From assembly GCF_001510665.1 (NCBI RefSeq), contig NZ_LMTI01000002.1, positions 249,236-313,235 of the forward strand: DNA of 64,000 nt, given 5' to 3'. This DNA is from Bacillus sp. FJAT-27445 (GTDB taxonomy: Bacteria; Bacillota; Bacilli; Bacillales; Cytobacillaceae). The notes beneath the pieces are model-generated. The model did not search any database, had not been told where the DNA came from, and saw nothing but the letters and a program-made list of their open reading frames with translations. A program made the position numbers and the translations under genes. Positions 43,573 to 53,328 of the stretch are shown here, one piece after another (positions within the stretch are counted from its first letter, which is position 1; each line of letters begins with the position of its first letter).

Positions 43573-45720
43573 CTATTGGCCAGATGCAGTTTCTTGTTCA
43601 TTTATATTTTCATCATCACCCGGTTTTTCCGGAGTCCCACCTGTTTCACGTTCTTTCTTAAGCTCAAAATAAGTGTCAAGTACTCTGCGCCCAATTTCGT
43701 TGTTGTAAGAGATTCCATTGTTGCCCTGGTATGCCCACGGAATCATTACAGACATCGCAATCTCCGGCTTTTCATGCGGTGCATAGCTTACAAGGCTGAG
43801 GTTCATGACCTCAGGAGGAATTTTTCCGAATTTCTTGCGTTCAAAACCATCATAGAAAGCTTGGGCAGTACCTGTTTTCCCCGCTGGATTGTATTTCGCG
43901 CTGCCAAATTTCCTCGCACCTGTTCCATCACCTTGCATGACCATCCTAAAGCCTGTTTGAACACGTTTAATCCACTCTTCATCTCCATCAAGCTTGTTAA
44001 GGATTTTAGGCTGGATTTCTTGAATGATTGGACCAAGCTTGTTTGCTTCCATAACCGGTTCACGGATTTCCTTCACTATATGTGGCTGAATCCTTGTCCC
44101 GCCATTTGCCACAGTTGAAACATACTGTGCCAGCTGCATTGCTGTATACGTGTCATACTGCCCGATGGCCAGGTCAAGCTGCTTGCCTGGGTCAATTATT
44201 CCCGGGAAACCAACTGCCTCGTTTGGAAGGTCGATACCAGTCCTCACGCCAAGGCCAAATTGGCCGAATAATCCCCTCATGATGTCAAAAGAATCATTAC
44301 GAATGCGAAGAGGTTGATTTGGAATATATGATCCATGGCCGATTTTAATCGCGGTATGGAACATATAAACGTTCGATGAAACCTGGAGGGCCCGCAGGTC
44401 GTTAATAGAGCCAAACCCAGATCTTCTCCATGAAGCCTTTGGTTTGGTCCCTTTAATAATCATTGGTGCGTCATAAAATTTGTCCCCTGGTTTAATGGCC
44501 CCGGTTTTATAGCCTGCATAAATGGTTGCGCCCTTAACAGTTGAACCAACGTTGTAGGAAGTTGTAAATGTCCCATATGCATAGTCGCTCATTTCGTATT
44601 TCCCGGTTTTCGGGTTTTTCTCGATTTTTTTGCCCGCCATTGTCAGGATTTCACCTGTATACGGGTTTATTAGGACCACAAACCCACGGTCCAGAAGCTT
44701 GGAATTGCCGTTTTTCTTGGCCTTCCATAATTCTTCCTCGAGAATTTTTTCAACCTCTCGCTGAAGCTCCATATCAATCGTCAGCACTAGGTCCTTTCCA
44801 CGCTTGCCCTCTGAAACCACGGTCGTTCCAAGGATTTTTCCCGATTTGTCGGTCTTGTTTTTCACTTTGGCCTTTTGTCCCTGAAGGACCTCTTCATATT
44901 GTTTTTCTATATAGCTGATTCCAACACGGTCATTACGGCTATAATCCCTGGACAAATAATAGTCCAACTGCTCCTTAGGGATTCCTTTGTCGGAACTAGT
45001 AACATTTCCAAGGATTGTTTTCAGTGTGCCGTCGAAAACATATTGGCGGTTCCAGTCGGTTGTTGTATCAACGCCCGGCAAATCCTCAAGGTTTTCACTC
45101 ACAACAGCAAATTCCTCAGGCGTGACATTCTCGTTTTTGACGATTTGTGGAGACTGATAATAGCCAGCATTGAACTCCCGGAAAATTGCTGCCACTTCCA
45201 GTTCATCCTTTGTGAGGCTGTTCAGGTCTTTCTCGGTTACCCTGTCCACCTGCATTTTATAAATATCGGCATCCTTCAATTCCTTTTCATCGTATAAATC
45301 CCATTCTTTTTTGGTTATTTTCTTTTTTGCCTCTTCCTTATGCGTTAACAGCCAGAAATCCTTTTTATCCCTCTCCTGAAGCTTTTTAGGGTCCTTATCA
45401 ATCAGCTTCGAGAGCTTTTTGGCAACTTTAAGCATCTCTTCCTGGGTTGTTCCCTGGTATTTGGTATACGTAATGGCATTTAAGGGGGTATTGTCGACAA
45501 TAATGGTTCCATTCCTGTCAAACATTTTCCCGCGGGGAACTGGATTTTTTACTGTAATCTCCTCGGTTCGCTCAATTTCCCTCTTAAAGTCATCACCGTA
45601 TACAATCTGAACAATACCCAGCCGTAATATCAACATTGAGAAGAGGACGAACACTGCGAAAAACAGCATGTTCAGCCTGAAAGGAACATGCGCCTTCTTC
45701 TTCTTTTTCTTCGTTACCAT
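43573..45720 (-). CDS. pbpA: Penicillin-binding protein 2A
   Basis: A 715-residue class B high-molecular-weight PBP, a transpeptidase for cell-wall elongation. An N-terminal anchor (KKKKKK then MLFFAVFVLFSMLIL) is followed by a dimerisation domain with RGKMFDRNG. The transpeptidase domain has SxxK in NVGSTVKG, SxN in VSSNVYM and KTGTAQ. The C-terminal tail is acidic and low in complexity (PGDDENINEQETASGQ). Same position as pbpA of B. subtilis. Confidence 0.95.
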   Translation of the reverse strand: MVTKKKKKKAHVPFRLNMLFFAVFVLFSMLILRLGIVQIVYGDDFKREIERTEEITVKNPVPRGKMFDRNGTIIVDNTPLNAITYTKYQGTTQEEMLKVAKKLSKLIDKDPKKLQERDKKDFWLLTHKEEAKKKITKKEWDLYDEKELKDADIYKMQVDRVTEKDLNSLTKDELEVAAIFREFNAGYYQSPQIVKNENVTPEEFAVVSENLEDLPGVDTTTDWNRQYVFDGTLKTILGNVTSSDKGIPKEQLDYYLSRDYSRNDRVGISYIEKQYEEVLQGQKAKVKNKTDKSGKILGTTVVSEGKRGKDLVLTIDMELQREVEKILEEELWKAKKNGNSKLLDRGFVVLINPYTGEILTMAGKKIEKNPKTGKYEMSDYAYGTFTTSYNVGSTVKGATIYAGYKTGAIKPGDKFYDAPMIIKGTKPKASWRRSGFGSINDLRALQVSSNVYMFHTAIKIGHGSYIPNQPLRIRNDSFDIMRGLFGQFGLGVRTGIDLPNEAVGFPGIIDPGKQLDLAIGQYDTYTAMQLAQYVSTVANGGTRIQPHIVKEIREPVMEANKLGPIIQEIQPKILNKLDGDEEWIKRVQTGFRMVMQGDGTGARKFGSAKYNPAGKTGTAQAFYDGFERKKFGKIPPEVMNLSLVSYAPHEKPEIAMSVMIPWAYQGNNGISYNNEIGRRVLDTYFELKKERETGGTPEKPGDDENINEQETASGQ

Positions 45721-45860
45721 ATACTCACACTTTCCATCAGATATTCACTCTTCTTATTTTATAGGAAAGTGAATACTTTTTCTATCTGGAACCCCCTTCC
45801 AGTTGCTTAATCCTTTAAGAAATAAACAAATTGAGGATTTTGGCCTAGGAGCAAAATTCC

Positions 45861-47078
45861 TTATGGGGAAGATAGATGTATTTTTTTGACGAAGAAATAA
45901 ATAAAGCTATGCCCCGCGCCTAATATGAGCAGGACTACAGGTATACTTTTATGCCAATCAAAAAGCGAAACTGCGGCCAGAAAAACCAAAATGGAAATGA
46001 TTCTCCCCGTATTGAGAAAGATCTCTCTGACGACAATGTATTCAATCCTCATTTCCGCAGCCTTCCAGCTTCCTCCGATAACATCGTAGGTAATTGACAT
46101 ATAGGGTACGAGCAGAATGGGGTAGGCTACCGCGATCGTTGCTCCATATATCAATAATTTTGTAAAGGTTACATCTTTGAAAATCAGGAAGACCGCTGCA
46201 TACAAAATAATGCCGCCAAGAAGAATGGCTTTTTTTCGCCTGTTCTTCTTTATCAACCTCGAGGCGGCAAAATAGGCTACAAAAGATACTCCGGAATTTA
46301 TCAATCCAAATGTACCCAAAGACAGCTCACTGCCCGTAGACAGAAAGACATAAACCGAAATGACGAAAACAAATGTCCCTTCCCTTAAACCCTGAAAAAG
46401 ATGGGCATTCGTAATAAACCGCCAATTTTGATTCCTTTTCCTCTCAATAAGAACCTCTTTAAAGGAATACTTTCCTTCTGAAGGCCTGGGTTTCAAGAAG
46501 AAGCTAAGGACGACTGCGAGGGAAAAAAGCGTAAGAGATAGCCCGAACACGGCCATATATCCTTTCAAGCCGCCAATTTGGGTAATAATGAAGCCCGAAG
46601 CAATTGGTCCGACCATCCCCCCCGCCGAAGATAGAATTCCGAGAAAGCCATTAAAAAAATCCCTTGTATCCGGTTCGGTGATTTCAAAAGTGAGGACATT
46701 GAAGGCAAGCCAGTAAAATCCATAACCGATGCCTAGAAGGCCGCCTAAAACCATTAGCATGCGGGATGCTCCCGTACCAGCAGCTAACACGGAGAAGTAG
46801 AACAATGCCAGGAAAATTACACCCGTCCTAAGCACGATAATCCTGTCTACTTTTTTTGCCCATCTGCCTGCCAGGAAAAATGTAATTGGCTGAAGGATGA
46901 CAATAGAGAGATTATATAGGCCGATTTCAGCAAAATCCCCCGATTGCTTCCATAAATATATATTTACAAATGTGTTGGACAAAGCAACGCTTAGGGAATA
47001 TAGCCCACCCAAAGCGAGCAGCAGCACAAGATCCCTTGTTAAAGAAATACCCCCAAGGATCCTAAGTTTTTTTACCAT
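45861..47078 (-). CDS. yqgE: Major facilitator superfamily transporter YqgE
   Basis: A 405-residue 12-helix MFS protein with FFLAGRWAKKVDRIIVLR as the loop 2-3 motif. It matches YqgE of Bacillus by position next to sodA and pbpA. Substrate unknown. Start ATG 47078 (MVKKLRILGG) with AAGGGAG upstream. The frame opens 16 codons earlier without a site. Confidence 0.9.
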   Translation of the reverse strand: MVKKLRILGGISLTRDLVLLLALGGLYSLSVALSNTFVNIYLWKQSGDFAEIGLYNLSIVILQPITFFLAGRWAKKVDRIIVLRTGVIFLALFYFSVLAAGTGASRMLMVLGGLLGIGYGFYWLAFNVLTFEITEPDTRDFFNGFLGILSSAGGMVGPIASGFIITQIGGLKGYMAVFGLSLTLFSLAVVLSFFLKPRPSEGKYSFKEVLIERKRNQNWRFITNAHLFQGLREGTFVFVISVYVFLSTGSELSLGTFGLINSGVSFVAYFAASRLIKKNRRKKAILLGGIILYAAVFLIFKDVTFTKLLIYGATIAVAYPILLVPYMSITYDVIGGSWKAAEMRIEYIVVREIFLNTGRIISILVFLAAVSLFDWHKSIPVVLLILGAGHSFIYFFVKKIHLSSP

Positions 47079-47146
47079 ATGAAAACTCCCTTTTTTCTTA
47101 AGGGTAGTCTTCAACAACATCGGCATTTATATTCTCAGATAAAATG

Positions 47147-47175
47147 AAAAAAGGCAGAATCGCTCTGCCTTTTTT
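47147..47175 (-). terminator. Terminator of sodA
   Basis: Perfect palindrome AAAAAAGGCAGA / TCTGCCTTTTTT with a five-base loop. Confidence 0.85.
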
Positions 47176-47211
47176 CAATAAATGGATCAGCACATGGCTT
47201 TTCCTATTCTA

Positions 47212-47820
47212 TTATTTCGCTTCACTGTAGCGCTTCGATACTTCATCCCAGTTGACCACATTCCAAAAGGAGTTGATGTATTCAGGACGGCGGTTCTGGT
47301 AATTCAAATAGTAAGCATGCTCCCAGACATCAAGGCCTAAAATCGGTGTTTTGCCTTCCATTAATGGAGAGTCCTGATTTGGTGTGCTTGTAATCTCAAG
47401 CTCCCCATTATTAACAACCAGCCAAGCCCATCCTGAACCAAAACGAGTTGTCGCAGCCTTTGCAAACTCTTCCTTGAAGGTTTCCAGGCTTCCAAATTTG
47501 CTGCTGATCGCGTCTGCCAAATCCCCAGTCGGCTCTCCGCCGCCATTTGGGGAGAGGATTTGCCAGAAAAGGCTGTGGTTTGCATGCCCTCCTCCATTGT
47601 TGCGGACCGCGGTCCGAGCAGATTCAGGTACAGCATCAAGATTGGAAACGACTTCTTCAACAGTTTTCGAAAGGAGCTCTTCATTTCCTTCAAGTGCGTT
47701 ATTCAAGTTCGTAACATATGTGTTGTGATGCTTGGTGTGGTGGATATTCATTGTTTCCTTATCGATGTGCGGCTCAAGCGCATCATACGCATAAGGAAGC
47801 TGAGGCAATTCAAATGCCAT
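47212..47820 (-). CDS. sodA: Manganese superoxide dismutase
   Basis: Dismutates superoxide. The 202 residues have the four metal ligands: His in [13 protein letters not shown], His in [11 protein letters not shown], Asp and His in [11 protein letters not shown]. Residues typical of the Mn form ([11 protein letters not shown]) are present. AGGAGG precedes ATG 47820. Own promoter region and terminator. Confidence 0.96.
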   Translation of the reverse strand: MAFELPQLPYAYDALEPHIDKETMNIHHTKHHNTYVTNLNNALEGNEELLSKTVEEVVSNLDAVPESARTAVRNNGGGHANHSLFWQILSPNGGGEPTGDLADAISSKFGSLETFKEEFAKAATTRFGSGWAWLVVNNGELEITSTPNQDSPLMEGKTPILGLDVWEHAYYLNYQNRRPEYINSFWNVVNWDEVSKRYSEAK

Positions 47821-48141
47821 GGACAACTCCTCCTATGTACTTTGATTTTTCAATTTTCTTAATGCTTTTGCAGCTTTAGCTTAACAAAGTTTAGTGCCTG
47901 TTTCAAATGAAATGCTTGAAGCTATTGAATACCCTTCCCAGCTAGAAAAGAATTCATACATGCTCCCTTTATACCCGTTCTATTAAAAATTCGTTAAATT
48001 GTCAATTTCAGAATTCTTCAGTCTTGTCAACGATTTTAGTCATATCTAAGGGAATCTTGTTCCAATAAATGTAAATGCGATATTGACATCATGATAACAA
48101 TCTTTTTAAATCAAAGTGACGGCACAAAAGGAGTTGCGAAC
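47821..48141. other. Divergent region between sodA and fnr
   Basis: About 320 AT-rich bases that must hold both promoters. I see no TGTGA-N6-TCACA Fnr site and no clear PerR box. Confidence 0.45.
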
Positions 48142-48837
48142 ATGCAGGAGAATAGTGTTTCATTATTTCATTTGCTTAGCCATTTTTTTGGGGAAAAGGA
48201 GACTGTCCAGAAAATAAAAGCCGGTACCGTACTCTTCCATGAAAGGGATCGGGTGGAATATATTTACCTTATTCAAAAAGGAAGTATCGCAATCGGTCGG
48301 GTCCATCTAAAAGGCAAAGAATTCATCCTTAAAATACTCAATACGCGAGAGATGATTATTGAGTACCAATTGTTTAAACCATCATCCCGTTATCACTTCT
48401 CCGCAAAAGCGCTTACAGATTGCGAGCTGCTTGCAATTAAGCGGGATCAATTTGAGGAATTCATAACCAATGACCCTTATGCCATGTCCGAGCTGGCAGC
48501 ATGGCTTAGCACTTCCTACCTGAAGGCTCAGATGAAGTGCCAAGACTTGATAATGAATGGGAAAAAAGGCGGCCTCTATTCCATTCTTATCCGACTTTGC
48601 AATTCCTACGGGGTTTCAACTGAAGATGGAATTCTAATTGACCTTCCCCTCACCCACCAGGAACTTGCTAATCTCACTTATGGGACAAGGGAAGTAATTC
48701 AAAGAAGCCTGAAGGAATTAAGGGATAATGAAATCATCAGCTATGACCAACAAAAATTCACCATTAAAGATCTTTCTTATTTAAGGCAGGAAGTTGATTG
48801 CCAAAACTGTGCGCATGAAATTTGCGGACTGAATTAG
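48142..48837 (+). CDS. fnr: Fnr/Crp-family anaerobic regulator with C-terminal Fe-S site
   Basis: A 231-residue regulator: cyclic-nucleotide-like domain (about 20-125), dimer helix and winged helix (LTHQELANLTYGTREVIQRSLKEL). The C-terminus has C220-QN-C223-AHEI-C228. This is the C-x2-C-x4-C of B. subtilis Fnr, whose fourth cluster ligand is an Asp. Asp135 in CQDLIMNGKKG is at the equivalent place. Oxygen probably destroys the cluster and switches off anaerobic genes. ATG 48142 follows AAAGGAG. The frame opens 17 codons earlier. It is not at the B. subtilis fnr locus (narK-fnr). Confidence 0.9.
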   Translation: MQENSVSLFHLLSHFFGEKETVQKIKAGTVLFHERDRVEYIYLIQKGSIAIGRVHLKGKEFILKILNTREMIIEYQLFKPSSRYHFSAKALTDCELLAIKRDQFEEFITNDPYAMSELAAWLSTSYLKAQMKCQDLIMNGKKGGLYSILIRLCNSYGVSTEDGILIDLPLTHQELANLTYGTREVIQRSLKELRDNEIISYDQQKFTIKDLSYLRQEVDCQNCAHEICGLN

Positions 48838-48838
48838 G

Positions 48839-48878
48839 AAAAAGCCGCAACCCCATTATCTTGGGTTGCGGCTTTTTT
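48839..48878 (+). terminator. Terminator of fnr
   Basis: Stem AAGCCGCAACCC / GGGTTGCGGCTT with A-run and T-run on either side. It also serves yqgC, which is convergent. Confidence 0.88.
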
Positions 48879-48929
48879 GACTTCTTGCCTGCCTGCCATA
48901 CTAAATAATCTGCCCAAAAAGTGGATTTG

Positions 48930-49412
48930 TTATAAAACCATGAAGAGGAAATAGGCAACCATCCCCGCCTGAATGACCGTTTTAGCTGCTGCTCCGCCAA
49001 TAAAGCCAATGACTGAGCCAAATCCTATTTTCACGCTATCTGCGAACCCTTTCCGATGAATGAGCAATTCCGCCGCAATTGCCCCGATAAAAGGGCCGAT
49101 TAGGATTCCCGCGAAAGGAAGGACGAAGGGGCCAACAATCAAACCGATTGTGCTGCCCCAAACCGCAGCTCTGGAGCCCCCATATTTTTTAATCCCAAGT
49201 ACATTTGCAAAATAGTCCGCAACAAACAGCAATACCGTGAACAACCCTTGGACAATCCAGAAAAACCAATTGAATGGTTCAAAGGAAATGAAAAATCCAT
49301 AGACGAGAAAACCGGCAAAAATGAATAAGACACTTGGAATAACCGGAAAAAAGATGCCGATAAATGCGACAATAAATAGTAAGATGACGATTCCTAAAAT
49401 AACACTTTCCAT
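48930..49412 (-). CDS. yqgC: DUF456 family membrane protein YqgC
   Basis: A 160-residue membrane protein with about five hydrophobic segments and Gly-rich loops (GFGSVIGFIGGAAAK). Family DUF456. Function unknown. ATG 49412 with AAAGGAG upstream. A hairpin with a T-run lies in the leader just before it. Confidence 0.9.
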   Translation of the reverse strand: MESVILGIVILLFIVAFIGIFFPVIPSVLFIFAGFLVYGFFISFEPFNWFFWIVQGLFTVLLFVADYFANVLGIKKYGGSRAAVWGSTIGLIVGPFVLPFAGILIGPFIGAIAAELLIHRKGFADSVKIGFGSVIGFIGGAAAKTVIQAGMVAYFLFMVL

Positions 49413-49440
49413 TAAAACAACTCCTTTAGCCAATATAAAA

Positions 49441-49463
49441 GCCCTATACCCTTTCCTTAGGGC
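49441..49463 (-). other. Hairpin in the yqgC leader
   Basis: On the minus strand GCCCTA and TAGGGC pair around an 11-base loop and TTTTAT follows, about 30 bases before the yqgC start. It could be a weak attenuator or terminator of upstream transcription. Confidence 0.35.
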
Positions 49464-49554
49464 CTTCTAGCAAACGCTTCCGCTTTTTGTGCTTGTGATT
49501 ACATGTATATAGAGATAAAATGGAAGGGCTGAAACTTGTTAGGGGTGTGTGTTT

Positions 49555-50328
49555 ATGAATGTTTTCAAACAAATGTATAAAAGTATGTATTCCCCAAGGG
49601 ACATAGCAATTTTCCGGTTTCAGGGGATTGGCAAAACGATACTTTATGTTTTCCTCCTCACCTTAATTTCGGTCCTGCCTACCTTTTACCATTTTAGCAT
49701 TGCAATCAATAAGGGGATACAGGCCGCGGAGGAAATAACAAAGGAAAAACTTCCGGATTTCACAATCAAAAACGGAATACTGGAAACTGAAAATAATTTG
49801 CCTATTACCGTGGAACGTTACGGATTCTCGATTACGATAGATCCGACCGGTTCAGTAAGCGGAGAAGATTTGAGGGAAACGGGAAACGCTTTTGGATTAT
49901 TGAAGGATGAATTTGCACTGGCGGCAGGCGGGAACGTCCAGACGTACCCATATTCAATTATTGATGCTGCTGAGATCGGAAAAAAGGATTTTGTTGACTT
50001 CTTTTCCACGATGGAAGGAGCCACTTATATCATCCTTCCTATAGCCTTTATCTTTATTTATCTCGTTTCATCGGCGATGAAATTCATTGAAGTAAGCTTT
50101 CTTGCATTGATGGGCCTGATTCTTAAAAATATTGGCGGCAGGCGCCTCAACTATGGCCATCTTTGGAGGATGGCGGCATACAGTGTTACAATTTCCACAA
50201 TTTTCTTCACCATTATGGAAGCCATTAAAACACCTGTTCCAAGCGGCTTCCTTATTAACTGGCTCGTGTCAGCAATTGTTCTTTATTTGGCAATTAATGA
50301 AACGCCGGCACCCAAAAAAGCTTCATAA
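49555..50328 (+). CDS. yqgB: DUF1189 family membrane protein YqgB
   Basis: A 257-residue protein: N-terminal helix, a long extracytoplasmic part with beta character (about 45-165), then four C-terminal helices. Typical of DUF1189/YqgB. Function unknown. ATG 49555 after AGGGGTG. GTG two codons upstream is possible. Confidence 0.88.
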   Translation: MNVFKQMYKSMYSPRDIAIFRFQGIGKTILYVFLLTLISVLPTFYHFSIAINKGIQAAEEITKEKLPDFTIKNGILETENNLPITVERYGFSITIDPTGSVSGEDLRETGNAFGLLKDEFALAAGGNVQTYPYSIIDAAEIGKKDFVDFFSTMEGATYIILPIAFIFIYLVSSAMKFIEVSFLALMGLILKNIGGRRLNYGHLWRMAAYSVTISTIFFTIMEAIKTPVPSGFLINWLVSAIVLYLAINETPAPKKAS

Positions 50329-50337
50329 TGCTCTTTT

Positions 50338-50375
50338 AAAAACGCAGGCCGTTTCAGGGCTCTGCGTTTTTTATT
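50338..50375 (+). terminator. Terminator of yqgB
   Basis: Stem AAACGCAG / CTGCGTTT followed by TTTATTT. Confidence 0.75.
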
Positions 50376-50447
50376 TCTCCTATATAGTTCTACTTTTTTA
50401 GGAATAAACATATATATGGTAAAAATTCCTGATGGAGGGCCTGTCCA

Positions 50448-50768
50448 ATGAAAAGAATTATAATTGCACTCTTTACAGTTACACTGCTGATCAGCATATA
50501 TATTGATTTGACAGATGGCACCCTCCCTGTTTCAAGCGCAGCCCCCGAAAAGAAGGCTATTGTGGAAGTTGTTCCAAACAAGCCTCATTTTACAGCGACC
50601 GTTCAGCCTGGCCAGACACTTCTCTCAATTGTAGAGAAAAAGCATGGAAAAAGCTCAAACGTATCAATTGCAAAACTGGTTAGTGACTTCCAATCCCTTA
50701 ATTCAGGGGCTTCCCCGGAAAAGCTTCAAATAGGGAAGGAATACCGTTTCCCTGTCTATGGATACTAA
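50448..50768 (+). CDS. yqfZ: LysM-domain secreted protein YqfZ
   Basis: A 106-residue protein with an N-terminal signal or anchor helix (IIIALFTVTLLISIYI) and one LysM domain (ATVQPGQTLLSIVEKKH to LQIGKEYRFPVYGY). It likely binds peptidoglycan, probably in the spore or cell wall. GGAGGG precedes the ATG. Same place as yqfZ in B. subtilis. Confidence 0.88.
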   Translation: MKRIIIALFTVTLLISIYIDLTDGTLPVSSAAPEKKAIVEVVPNKPHFTATVQPGQTLLSIVEKKHGKSSNVSIAKLVSDFQSLNSGASPEKLQIGKEYRFPVYGY

Positions 50769-50884
50769 CTCATGTTAAAAGTGCCCTTGCCTTGTAAGAT
50801 TGTCTGGCTACTGATAAAATAATTAAGTACTGCTTTATCTTTATAATATTACTTTTATCAGTACGCAAAGGAGCGAACTGCCAA

Positions 50885-51991
50885 ATGAATGAAATCATAC
50901 ATCGCACAAAAACCCGTCCAATCAAAGTCGGCAACCTAACGATTGGCGGGAGTAACGAGCTTTTTATACAGAGCATGACAATGACGAAAACACATGATGT
51001 TGAAGCAACGGTTGCCGAGATAAAACGGCTGGAAGATGCCGGCTGCCAAATTGTCCGGGTTGCCTGCCCTGATGAACGCGCGGCCAACGCCATTTCCGAA
51101 ATCAAAAAACGTATTAATATTCCCCTCGTCGTTGATATCCACTTCGACTACAAGCTAGCCTTAAAGGCGATCGAAGGCGGTGCCGACAAAATAAGGATAA
51201 ATCCTGGAAATATAGGGAAACGCGAAAAAGTTGAAGCGGTTGTCAAGGCAGCCAAAGAGCGCGGAATTCCAATCAGGATCGGAGTAAATGCAGGTTCACT
51301 CGAAAAAAGGATAATTGATAAATATGGCTATCCAACCGCAGATGGCATGGTCGAAAGCGCGCTCCACCATATTAAGATCCTTGAAGATCTCGATTTTCAT
51401 GATATCATCGTTTCAATGAAAGCATCGGACGTTAATCTGGCAATCGAAGCCTACGACAAGGCTGCAAGAGCTTTTGATTATCCATTGCACCTCGGCATTA
51501 CTGAATCGGGGACACTATTCTCCGGCACGGTTAAAAGCGCAGCAGGCCTCGGCGTACTTTTAAACAAGGGAATCGGCAACACACTCCGAATTTCGCTAAG
51601 TGCCGATCCGGTTCAGGAGGTTAAGGTCGCTCGTGAGCTTTTGAAGGTATTTGGGCTTTCGTCGAATGCCGCCACCCTCATTTCCTGCCCAACTTGCGGA
51701 CGGATTGAGATTGATTTGATCAGTATTGCCAATGAAGTTGAGGAATATATCCAGAAAATTAAAGCACCGATTAAGATTGCCGTTTTAGGGTGCGCGGTAA
51801 ATGGACCAGGCGAGGCGCGTGAAGCGGATATCGGCATCGCTGGTGCCAGAGGCGAAGGGCTGCTTTTCCGGAAAGGTGAAATTATCCGAAAAGTACCAGA
51901 GGCAATAATGGTTGAAGAATTGAAAAAAGAAATTGACGCAATCGCCGAGGAATATTTCCAAAAGAAAGCACTCGAAGAACAAGGTGTATAA
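50885..51991 (+). CDS. ispG: 4-Hydroxy-3-methylbut-2-en-1-yl diphosphate synthase
   Basis: Iron-sulfur enzyme of the MEP pathway for isoprenoids: converts MEcPP to HMBPP. The 368 residues have the TIM barrel ([17 protein letters not shown] start, [23 protein letters not shown]) and the C-terminal cluster domain with CPTCGR and [23 protein letters not shown] before the ATG. The next enzyme, ispH, is at 59 kb. Followed by a terminator. Confidence 0.96.
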   Translation: MNEIIHRTKTRPIKVGNLTIGGSNELFIQSMTMTKTHDVEATVAEIKRLEDAGCQIVRVACPDERAANAISEIKKRINIPLVVDIHFDYKLALKAIEGGADKIRINPGNIGKREKVEAVVKAAKERGIPIRIGVNAGSLEKRIIDKYGYPTADGMVESALHHIKILEDLDFHDIIVSMKASDVNLAIEAYDKAARAFDYPLHLGITESGTLFSGTVKSAAGLGVLLNKGIGNTLRISLSADPVQEVKVARELLKVFGLSSNAATLISCPTCGRIEIDLISIANEVEEYIQKIKAPIKIAVLGCAVNGPGEAREADIGIAGARGEGLLFRKGEIIRKVPEAIMVEELKKEIDAIAEEYFQKKALEEQGV

Positions 51992-52015
51992 AGTGTGGCG
52001 TATAGGGATAAAAGG

Positions 52016-52045
52016 CAAGAGGCCGGCGAATGCCAGGCCTCTTTT
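52016..52045 (+). terminator. Terminator of ispG
   Basis: Stem AGAGGCCGGC / GCCAGGCCTCT with one bulge, GAAT loop and TTTT. Confidence 0.8.
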
Positions 52046-52065
52046 CCATTGCTCCTGTGAAAAGT

Positions 52066-52575
52066 CTAGAAAAATGGTGTAATGAACATCCCGATAATAA
52101 GTGAGATTGCTCCGATGCCAATTGCCCATCCGCCTGATTTTGTTGCCCCTCTGCGCATAGCAAGGAATCCGACTATGATTCCCGCAATGCCGAGCAGAAC
52201 TGGGTAGATGAACAGGGACAAAATTGCCAGACCCAGAGCTGCAAAGCCAAGCATACCGCTAGCCGTCTCGCGGTCCATTTGATCTAGCTTTCCCTGGGAC
52301 TCCTGCCTGTTTTGCCGTATAGGGACAGGAGCTGCTATTTCAGCCGCAGTTTCCTCCCTAGTGTTCCGGATGCCTCCGTTAGAGGCAGTTTCTGTATCCG
52401 CCATTCCGCCTGTACGGCTAGGCTCAGGCAGAAGCAGGATTGATTCCGTGGAGGTTTCTTCATAATAGTTGGAACTATCTCTGCCATAGGCGGTAGATTC
52501 CCCGGCATTGGCAGAGCCCCCAGGTTGGCTGTATCTTTGCTGCATCGTGTTGTTTTCCCTCGATTGATCGGCCAC
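52066..52575 (-). CDS. yqfX: YqfX-like membrane protein
   Basis: A 169-residue protein with a long polar, Gln/Ser/Glu-rich N-terminal half without clear fold and two or three membrane helices at the C-terminus (AALGLAILSLFIYPVLLG and GWAIGIGAISLIIGMF). The helices match the YqfX/DUF4190-like pattern. GTG start at 52575 after GAGGGA. Function unknown. Confidence 0.78.
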   Translation of the reverse strand: MADQSRENNTMQQRYSQPGGSANAGESTAYGRDSSNYYEETSTESILLLPEPSRTGGMADTETASNGGIRNTREETAAEIAAPVPIRQNRQESQGKLDQMDRETASGMLGFAALGLAILSLFIYPVLLGIAGIIVGFLAMRRGATKSGGWAIGIGAISLIIGMFITPFF

Positions 52576-52740
52576 CTAAATCCCTCGCTTTCTAAAGGTA
52601 GGAGCTTTCTTAGTGTTTACTGGCCAGCTTTTTTTACTATGTCAATCTTTGCAAGGACTACACGAGGAGTTTTTTTTTGGTAAAATAAAGAGAAGAACGA
52701 CCGTATTTGCGGACTTAGAGAGACAGAGGAGTTATTGAAC

Positions 52741-53298
52741 ATGAAAAAAATTGGAATTGATATTGACGGTACAGTAACGTCGCCCTCAAGCATTTTGCCG
52801 TATATAAACAATGCGTTTAACCTGAATGTCACCCTAGAGGATGTGAAAGAATACGACCTCCTTCATTTGGTGGATATTTCGAGAGAGCAGTTCGCTGAAT
52901 GGTTCAAGGGGGCTGAACCGGAAATATATTCTGGCTCCCCTCTTGCGGAAGGTGCAAGGGAGGTATTGACCGAGTGGGCAAAAAACTTTGAGCTATACTT
53001 TATTAGCGCAAGGGCTTCCCACTTGCTTGACCTGACAGCTCAGTGGTTTACAAAAAATGAATTAGCCTACCACCACATCGAACTGATTGGAACACACAAC
53101 AAAATTGCAACAGCGAAAAAATACGGTGTTGAATTATTTTTGGAGGATAAGCATGATAATGCCGTTTCCATCCATGAGGAATGCGGCATACCTGTCCTTC
53201 TGTTCGACACTCCTTATAACCGGGATCCAGTTCCAAAAGGAGTCATCCGTGTTGCAAACTGGCAGGAAGCCAATGATTGGATTCAAAAGTGGATATAA
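52741..53298 (+). CDS. yqfW: HAD-type 5' nucleotidase YqfW
   Basis: A 185-residue haloacid dehalogenase-family phosphatase, with nucleophile motif GIDIDGTVT at the N-terminus. The later motifs are YFISARASH and EDKHDNAVSIHEECG with the acidic metal ligands. Belongs to the 5'-nucleotidase (YqfW/NT5C) group, which removes phosphate from nucleotides. Start ATG 52741 after GAGGAG, TTG two codons upstream less likely. Confidence 0.88.
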   Translation: MKKIGIDIDGTVTSPSSILPYINNAFNLNVTLEDVKEYDLLHLVDISREQFAEWFKGAEPEIYSGSPLAEGAREVLTEWAKNFELYFISARASHLLDLTAQWFTKNELAYHHIELIGTHNKIATAKKYGVELFLEDKHDNAVSIHEECGIPVLLFDTPYNRDPVPKGVIRVANWQEANDWIQKWI

Positions 53299-53328
53299 AA
53301 AAACAGCCTCTTCCGGGGCTGTTTTTTT
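53297..53328. terminator. Bidirectional terminator between yqfW and zur
   Basis: Stem AAACAGCC / GGCTGTTT with A-run and T-run. Both genes end here. Confidence 0.85.
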
